A stretch of 54,236 bases of DNA from assembly GCA_900315315.1 (NCBI GenBank), contig OMYT01000022.1:1-54236 (forward strand). Direction: 5' to 3'. The stretch comes from an uncultured Eubacteriales bacterium. Lineage in GTDB: Bacteria > Bacillota > Clostridia > Christensenellales > Aristaeellaceae. Both the position numbers and the translations under genes were made by a program. Shown piece by piece: positions 49,059 to 54,236 of this stretch; position 1 is the first letter of the stretch; each line of letters opens with the position of its first letter. The notes below the pieces were generated by a model, which was not told the origin of the DNA, searched no databases, and was given only the letters and a program-made list of their open reading frames with translations.

Positions 49059-51761
49059 TCAGTGCTTCCGGCCGGGACGGTAAGCCTTTTTTACAGCGTC
49101 GTCTTCCAGAGAGGCAATATCATCTGCGGTAGGCTTGGGCGTTTCGGTAAAGTGTTTTTCTCCGTAGTATGCGTTCAGATACATCTGCTTGATTTCGCTC
49201 ATCAGGGGATAACGGGGATTGGCGCCGGTGCACTGGTCATCAAAGGCCTGCTCTACCATAGCGTCCAGCCTGTCAAGGAAATCTTTCTCATCAGGTACAT
49301 AATCCCGGATCGCAGGTTTGATACCCACATAGGCTTTCAGGTCGCTGATCATTTTGATCAGTCCTTCCAGCTTCTCCGTATCGTTGGTGCCTTTCACGCC
49401 CAGCGCTTCTGCCACCTCAGCGTAGCGGCGTAGTGTATGGGGATGATCGTACTGCGGGAAGGTGCCCATCTTGGCGGGCACTTCAGCGGCATTGAAGCGC
49501 AGCACTTCTTCGATCATCAGTGCATTGGCGACACCGTGCGCTATATGATGGAATGCGCCCAGCTTATGCGCCATGGAATGACATACTCCCAGGAAAGCGT
49601 TGGCAAAGGCCATGCCCGCCATAGTGGCCGCATTAGCCATCTTTTCCCTTGCTTCCACGTCGGTGAGACCGTTGTCATAAGCTCGGGGCAGATATTCGAA
49701 GATAGTTTGCAGCGCTTTGATTGCCAGGCCGTCGGTATAATCCGTGGCCATCATGGAGGCATAGGCTTCCAGCGCGTGGGTCACGGCATCAATGCCGCTG
49801 GCAGCGGTGAGGCCTTTCGGCGCGGTCATATGGAAATCGGTATCGATGATCGCCATGTTGGGCAGCAGCTCATAGTCGGCCAGCGGATACTTGACTCCGC
49901 TCTTTTCATCAGTAATAACAGCGAAGGGGGTCACCTCACTGCCGGTGCCGGCGGAGGTGGGAATAGCAATGAAATAAGCTTTCTCGCCCATTCTGGGGAA
50001 GGTATATACCCGCTTACGGATATCCATGAAGCGCATAGCCATATCCTGGAAATCCACTTCTGGGTGCTCATACAGAACCCACATGATTTTGCCCGCGTCC
50101 ATGGCGCTGCCGCCTCCCAGGGCGATGATCACGTCGGGCTGGAACAGACGCATCTGCTCCGCGCCTGCCCTGGCGCACGCCAGAGTGGGATCGGGGGCTA
50201 CATCAAAGAAAGTAGCGTGCTGGATGCCCAGTTCGTCCAGTTTATCCGTAATGCACTTGGTGTTGCCGTTCTGATAAAGGAAACTGTCAGTGACAATAAA
50301 GGCCTTTTTCTTGTCCATCACGTTCTTCAACTCATCCAGCGCCACCGGCAGGCAGCCCTTCTTGATATACACCTTTTCCGGTGCGCGGAACCACAGCATG
50401 TTCTCTCTCCTTTCAGCCACGGTCTTGATATTCAGCAAATGCTTTACGCCTACATTCTCCGATACGGAGTTTCCGCCCCAGCTGCCGCAGCCGAGCGTAA
50501 GGGAAGGAGCCATTTTAAAGTTGTACAGGTCGCCGATGCCGCCCTGGGAAGAGGGGGTATTGACAACGATGCGGCAGGTTTTCATCCGCGCAGCAAAGGC
50601 ATCCAGCACTTCCGGTTTCTTTTGCGTATCTGCGTACAGGGAAGCCGTATGGCCGTAACCGCCGTCGGCAATCAGCCGCTCTGCTTTGCTGAATGCGTCT
50701 TCGATATCCCTGGCCCGGTACATTGCCAGCACGGGGCTCAGCTTCTCATGCGCGAATTCTTCCGACAACTCCACAGATTCAACTTCTCCGATGAGCACCT
50801 TGGTTCCTTCCGGCACAGTGACACCGGCCAGTGCTGCGATTTTGCAGGCGCTCTGGCCGACGATTTTCGCGTTCAGTGCGCCGTTGGTCAGGATCGTATG
50901 GCGCACCTTGTCCAGGTCAGCGCCTTTCAGGAACCAGCAGCCCCGGGCGGCAAATTCGGCCCGGACCGTTTCATAGATACCGTCCAGCACGATTACGCTC
51001 TGTTCGGAAGCGCAGATCATACCGTTATCAAAGGTCTTGGAATGAATGACAGAATTGACCGCCAGGACCAGGTTGGCGCTGTCGTCAATTACTGCCGGCA
51101 CGTTTCCGGCACCCACACCCAAAGCAGGTTTGCCGCTGGAATATGCGGCCTTTACCATGCCGGGCCCACCTGTAGCCAGGATGATATCTGCGTCCCGCAT
51201 CAAGGTGTTGGTCATCTCCAGGGAGGGCACATCAATCCAGCTGATGATGCCTTCAGGAGCACCGGCCTTTACTGCCGCATCCAGTACGACTTTCGCGGCG
51301 GCAATTGTCGCTTTCTTCGCCCGGGGATGAGGACTGAAAATGATCCCATTGCGGGTTTTCAGACAGATCAGGGCTTTGAAAATAGCTGTGGAGGTAGGGT
51401 TGGTAGTGGGTATCACCGCCGCCACCACACCGATGGGCTCCGCGATCTTCTTTATGCCGAAAGCCTTGTCTTCCTCGATCACGCCGCAGGTTTTGGTATT
51501 CCGGTAAGCGTTATAGATGTATTCACTGGCGTAGTGATTCTTGATTACCTTATCTTCCACCACACCCATGCCGGTTTCTTCCACGGCCATTCTGGCCAGT
51601 GGCACCCGGGCCTGATTGGCTGCCGTTGCTGCAGCCAGGAAAATCCTGTCCACCTGTTCCTGCGTGTAGGTGGCAAATACCCTCTGTGCTGCGCGCACCC
51701 GGGCAATGGCCGCCTCCAGTGCTTCCACGCTGTCCACCATGTCAAATGCTTTGGTTTCCAT
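49059..51761 (-). CDS. adhE: Bifunctional acetaldehyde-CoA/alcohol dehydrogenase
   Basis: 900 aa. Residues 1-440 form the aldehyde dehydrogenase domain with catalytic cysteine in DNGMICASEQS near 243; residues 450-890 form the iron-type alcohol dehydrogenase, with iron ligands in ASGIDAVTHALEAY near 655-667 and SMAHKLGAFHHIAHG near 720-735. It converts acetyl-CoA to ethanol with two NADH and forms filaments (spirosomes). AGGAGG favours the ATG at 51761. The start overlaps the rex gene by 20 bp, so adhE is expected to be under Rex. Confidence 0.97.
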   Translation of the reverse strand: METKAFDMVDSVEALEAAIARVRAAQRVFATYTQEQVDRIFLAAATAANQARVPLARMAVEETGMGVVEDKVIKNHYASEYIYNAYRNTKTCGVIEEDKAFGIKKIAEPIGVVAAVIPTTNPTSTAIFKALICLKTRNGIIFSPHPRAKKATIAAAKVVLDAAVKAGAPEGIISWIDVPSLEMTNTLMRDADIILATGGPGMVKAAYSSGKPALGVGAGNVPAVIDDSANLVLAVNSVIHSKTFDNGMICASEQSVIVLDGIYETVRAEFAARGCWFLKGADLDKVRHTILTNGALNAKIVGQSACKIAALAGVTVPEGTKVLIGEVESVELSEEFAHEKLSPVLAMYRARDIEDAFSKAERLIADGGYGHTASLYADTQKKPEVLDAFAARMKTCRIVVNTPSSQGGIGDLYNFKMAPSLTLGCGSWGGNSVSENVGVKHLLNIKTVAERRENMLWFRAPEKVYIKKGCLPVALDELKNVMDKKKAFIVTDSFLYQNGNTKCITDKLDELGIQHATFFDVAPDPTLACARAGAEQMRLFQPDVIIALGGGSAMDAGKIMWVLYEHPEVDFQDMAMRFMDIRKRVYTFPRMGEKAYFIAIPTSAGTGSEVTPFAVITDEKSGVKYPLADYELLPNMAIIDTDFHMTAPKGLTAASGIDAVTHALEAYASMMATDYTDGLAIKALQTIFEYLPRAYDNGLTDVEAREKMANAATMAGMAFANAFLGVCHSMAHKLGAFHHIAHGVANALMIEEVLRFNAAEVPAKMGTFPQYDHPHTLRRYAEVAEALGVKGTNDTEKLEGLIKMISDLKAYVGIKPAIRDYVPDEKDFLDRLDAMVEQAFDDQCTGANPRYPLMSEIKQMYLNAYYGEKHFTETPKPTADDIASLEDDAVKKAYRPGRKH

Positions 51762-52398
51762 ACTGTTCCTCCTCTTCCTGTTTGAATGTCTCACTGGCTG
51801 CCATATGGAGATAAGCCAGGGATAAAGCTATGTCTTCCTGCTGTACCGTCACACCGGACGGCACTTTAATCTGTACCGGGGCAAAATTGAGAATCGCTGT
51901 CAGTCCGGCGGCAACCATTGCATCCGCGGCTGACTGGGCTGATGCTGCCGGAACCGTCAGGATGCCTGCCTGCACATGCTGCGAAGCGCAGAACCCGGAG
52001 AGCCGGTCCATAGGATACACCGGAATGCTTCCATGGTGGTCGGGCAAAGCGGATGTTCTCTGATCAAAAGCGGCGACGATCTTCATACCGTAATCCGCAA
52101 ACCCATCATACTCCATCAAAGCGGATCCCAGTTTACCCGCACCGATGATCACCGCCGAAACGGGTACGTTCACTCCCAGGGCCCTTTCCATATCCCTGCG
52201 GAGGGCTGATACGGGGTAACCCACCTTGGGAAGCCCTTCTGCGCATACGCTGGCCAGGTCCTTTCGCACCTGAACCTCGCCAAGTCCCAGACCTTTCGCG
52301 ATCTGCGTGGCCGAAATTTTATCTGTATTCGTCCTGCGGATATACCGCAGATACATAGGCAGCCGCCCCAGTGTCGCTCTGGAAAGTGTGCCTTGCAA
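51742..52398 (-). CDS. rex: Redox-sensing repressor Rex
   Basis: 218 aa. Winged helix (LPMYLRYIRRTNTDKISATQ, then GLGEVQVRKDLASVC near 40-54) followed by the Rossmann NAD(H) domain (SAVIIGAGKLGSALM near 85). Rex leaves DNA when NADH is high. AAAGGAGG at 52404-52411 and no nearby ATG in frame support a TTG start at 52398; an in-frame stretch upstream has no start signal. It lies upstream of and overlaps adhE. Confidence 0.92.
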   Translation of the reverse strand: MQGTLSRATLGRLPMYLRYIRRTNTDKISATQIAKGLGLGEVQVRKDLASVCAEGLPKVGYPVSALRRDMERALGVNVPVSAVIIGAGKLGSALMEYDGFADYGMKIVAAFDQRTSALPDHHGSIPVYPMDRLSGFCASQHVQAGILTVPAASAQSAADAMVAAGLTAILNFAPVQIKVPSGVTVQQEDIALSLAYLHMAASETFKQEEEEQYGNQSI

Positions 52399-52411
52399 AA
52401 GATCATCCTCC

Positions 52412-52451
52412 TTTCGATATGCATTATATCGAAATGCTTTTCCCTTGCGAA
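52412..52451 (-). promoter_or_regulatory. rex-adhE promoter with a 23-bp palindrome over the -10
   Basis: On the minus strand TTCGCA (52446-52451), 17-bp spacer, TATAAT (52423-52428). A perfect palindrome TTTCGATAT-N5-ATATCGAAA spans 52412-52434 and covers the -10, the start region and the edge of the SD. It does not match the usual Rex operator TTGTTAA-N4-TTAACAA. Confidence 0.75.
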
Positions 52452-52461
52452 TTACCAAAAC

Positions 52462-52506
52462 CGTATAATCGATATATCAGAATTGATAACCAGTCATCGA
52501 TATACG
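52462..52506. repeat. Second inverted repeat upstream of rex
   Basis: CGTATAATCGAT (52462-52473) and ATCGATATACG (52496-52506) are reverse complements apart from one extra base. They share TCGATAT with the palindrome at 52412, so the same protein may bind both; the LysR gene on the left is a candidate. Confidence 0.6.
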
Positions 52507-52547
52507 AAAAAAAGCTTTGCAGCCAGCGGAGAGCAGCAAAGCTTTTT
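52507..52547. terminator. Bidirectional terminator after the LysR gene
   Basis: AAAAAAAGCTTTGC (52507-52520) pairs with GCAAAGCTTTTT (52536-52547); A-run on one side and T-run on the other. The LysR gene stop is at 52559 on the minus strand. Confidence 0.85.
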
Positions 52548-52558
52548 CAATGGTTATC

Positions 52559-53488
52559 TTATTTTTTCTCTGCCAGGCAGGCACGCCTGGAACGCGTCAG
52601 TTCCGTAATAAAACGCTTATCCAGATCTGTCAGCGAATAATCCCTTCGACGGATGAGCACATCCCTGTATACCCGCTGATTATCCGCACACTTTCGCTGC
52701 ACCAGATGCATCCGCTGCAGCATCCTCTCCGGCAAAGGAGACACCCACATATATGTTTCCGGGTTTTCTGTCAGCAGATCAAACTGGCTTCCGCGCTCAA
52801 AGACAAAGATACGCCGTGGCATCTGGGGCAATTCCTCGTTTTTAACGGCTGAAAGAGGCAAAGAGGGCACATAAGGGTCAGCATGCGCAATCTGGATATA
52901 ATTATGAAGATCCGGAAAACGGATGCTGTCCAATGCGGCCAGGGCGCTGTCCTCATGCATAACCAGGACATATTTGAATTCCGCAACGATTTCACCTGCC
53001 AGTCCTTTTTCCTCCAGCATCTGCCGGAAGTATCTGTCATAGCTCGCCGCATAGCGGATAATGCCCAGGTTGTATCCAACTTCCAGAATGTTTTTCACGG
53101 CCTGAAATGCGTTGGTTTCCTGATAAAAGATTTCCGCATCCTCCCTGCCCAGCGTTCGGGAAAAAGCGGTGAAAGCATCTGAAATATAGCTGGCTCTGGG
53201 AACAGAAATGGAAAAACGCTGCTTTGCGGTTCTTTTTTCTTTGTACAGGCTTTCTATTTCATCTACCTGTTCCAGGATCTTATGTGCCTGACTGACAAAC
53301 AACTCGCCATCCGGCGTCAGCATCATGCCCCTGGAAGAGCGACGGAAAAACTGTATACCCAGTTCGTTTTCCATCTCCCTGACCACTCTGCTCAGATTGG
53401 GCTGCGCTACGTGCAGCTCTTCAGCCGCTTTGTTGATGGAGCCGTTTTCTGCAATACAGACCACATATTTGAGATGGAGGATATTCAT
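52559..53488 (-). CDS. LysR-family regulator
   Basis: 309 aa. Helix-turn-helix residues 3-60 (IAENGSINKAAEELHVAQPN, then SRVVREMENELG). The effector domain is about 220 residues. It is upstream of rex-adhE on the same strand but separated from them by a terminator, so it is a separate transcript. GGGAAGAG is 8 bp before the ATG at 53488; a longer frame to 53509 lacks a ribosome site. Confidence 0.9.
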   Translation of the reverse strand: MNILHLKYVVCIAENGSINKAAEELHVAQPNLSRVVREMENELGIQFFRRSSRGMMLTPDGELFVSQAHKILEQVDEIESLYKEKRTAKQRFSISVPRASYISDAFTAFSRTLGREDAEIFYQETNAFQAVKNILEVGYNLGIIRYAASYDRYFRQMLEEKGLAGEIVAEFKYVLVMHEDSALAALDSIRFPDLHNYIQIAHADPYVPSLPLSAVKNEELPQMPRRIFVFERGSQFDLLTENPETYMWVSPLPERMLQRMHLVQRKCADNQRVYRDVLIRRRDYSLTDLDKRFITELTRSRRACLAEKK

Positions 53489-53604
53489 TCGTTTCTCTTC
53501 CCGAACCATTCAGCCGGTTCTGTTTATATTTCTCTGACAGGTGACTGCGGGGCTTCCGTGCTTCTTTCCCGACCGGATCGAAGCAAGCATATAAAGAACT
53601 ATAC

Positions 53605-53945
53605 CTTCGCCATTTTACAGTAGTCCTTGTCATCCCGCAAGCCTCACTGTTGTCAGGGGTGGAAACAACAGCCATGGGAAACCCGGATGATAGGGTTTCA
53701 TGGATATCAAGGGCTGTATCGGCAGAGAAGAAGTCCTCTGCGGTGGCCCCGTGGAACTGAATACGAGGGTTATCATCACACGCGAGGGGAACAAAGGAAG
53801 CGGTGTCTCAGTGGGGCTTTCGCCGATAGCGAAAGCGCCTTGGTAAGTCAGCAGAAGCAAGCAATGCGACCGCTCCAGGGAAGCAGCGCACCGACTGAGG
53901 TCGCGGAGCATGGGGGCGGACATCAGACCAGACACCCATGCTTCC
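53605..53945 (+). ncRNA. Probable HEARO/omega-RNA (IscB/IsrB-type guide RNA)
   Basis: A long run of nested helices: TCATCC (53630-53635) with GGATGA (53685-53690); CTGTTGT (53647-53653) with ACAACAG (53665-53671); GGG-AAA-CCC within 53676-53684; GCAGAG/CTCTGC near 53722-53741; GCTTTCGC (53816-53823) with GCGAAAGC (53829-53836); GCATGGG (53908-53914) with CCCATGC (53935-53941). GCGACC/GGTCGC and GCTCC/GGAGC (53866-53876 with 53899-53909) cross and may be a pseudoknot. Single-stranded blocks such as GTGGAACTGAATAC and GCCTTGGTAAGTCAGC match my recollection of the HEARO family. The guide would lie near 53605-53628. No nuclease gene follows. Confidence 0.65.
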
Positions 53946-53960
53946 CGCTTTTATACGCAT

Positions 53961-54236
53961 TCATGAAAAAAAGCTTGACTTAAAGGGTAGTATCTCAAAT
54001 TCTGTGTAAATCCTCAATTCGTGCAGAACGAGGAATTCAGGAATGCGATCACCGTAATAGACAGCCAACTGGGCGAAGATCTTACCCCAGTCAATTCTGC
54101 GGCGGTCTATTTTTTCGTTATATCCCGCATAGCCAGATAACCTGGAAATTCCTATCAGACAGGAGAATTGTTACAATTGAAAAAAGGAGCTGTGAAGAAA
54201 AGAATTAAAGGATCCTGAGCTTCACATCTCCATCGG
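53961..54236 (-). mobile_element. Degenerate IS256-like element (C-terminal part), runs off window
   Basis: The minus-strand frame contains RRIDWGKIFAQLAVYYGDRI, similar to the conserved end of IS256/Mutator transposases (W..I..QL.IYFGDR). It is preceded by stops and followed by read-through to a stop at 53961, so it is not functional. GGGTAGTATCTC and TTCTGTGTAAA at 53985-54010 resemble an IS256 terminal repeat. The rest lies beyond the window. Confidence 0.55.

Overview
The window looks like a chromosomal segment of a fairly GC-rich anaerobic Firmicute (class Clostridia; a gut or rumen lineage such as Christensenellales/Aristaeella-like is my guess, not shown). Reasons: strong GGAGG ribosome sites with several TTG starts, a T-box in front of thrS, group B and sensory [FeFe]-hydrogenases, Rex plus AdhE fermentation genes, a 2-hydroxyacyl-CoA dehydratase/activase pair, many GNAT and TetR genes, and intrinsic terminators throughout.

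Layout. 1-344: 5' end of an IS200/IS605 transposase gene (minus) and two hairpins. 345-3787: phosphohexomutase, cytidylate-kinase-like protein and MATE exporter. 3819-8805: sugar ABC importer (binding protein, two permeases, no ATPase) and a NahK-like sugar 1-kinase, with a consensus promoter and a hairpin terminator after the binding-protein gene. 8907-11195: CBM9-like protein and ferredoxin-type aldo/keto reductase (minus); between them lies an unassigned ~250-nt RNA gene with its own promoter and terminator. 11353-14237: DUF5058 membrane protein, a second membrane protein and a membrane-anchored M20 peptidase. 14252-22332: small genes (diguanylate cyclase remnant, Ogt, S66 peptidase, GNATs, HAD phosphatase, P-loop kinase, PAP2, XRE, AraC). 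22594-25593: an unrecognised secreted protein and a GH29 fucosidase. 25665-27746: thrS with its T-box. 28010-29179: L,D-transpeptidase. 29158-36972: ten minus-strand genes including the dehydratase/activase pair, a PfkB kinase and a TetR-flavodoxin pair. 37235-41202: two related blocks that share a small cysteine-rich protein family and metallophosphatase sequence, so a partial duplication. 41515-43023: exonuclease, HU, an H1-like protein and a small basic protein. 43324-43460: the 3' half of a tRNA-Arg(CCU) with its terminator, which looks like an integration scar.

43708-53488 is a redox module read on the minus strand: LysR, Rex, AdhE, small kinase, [2Fe-2S] protein, sensory hydrogenase HydS with a PAS domain, SpoIIE-type phosphatase and group B [FeFe]-hydrogenase. 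The likely logic is sensing of NADH/NAD by Rex and of H2 by HydS, with the kinase and phosphatase as possible output, to balance ethanol and H2 formation.

The right end (about 53605-53945) folds into a large structured RNA that strongly resembles HEARO/omega-RNA, the guide RNA of IscB/IsrB nucleases. No nuclease gene follows; a degenerate IS256-like element sits directly downstream and runs off the window. This and the RNA at 9817-10068 are the best candidates for under-described biology here.
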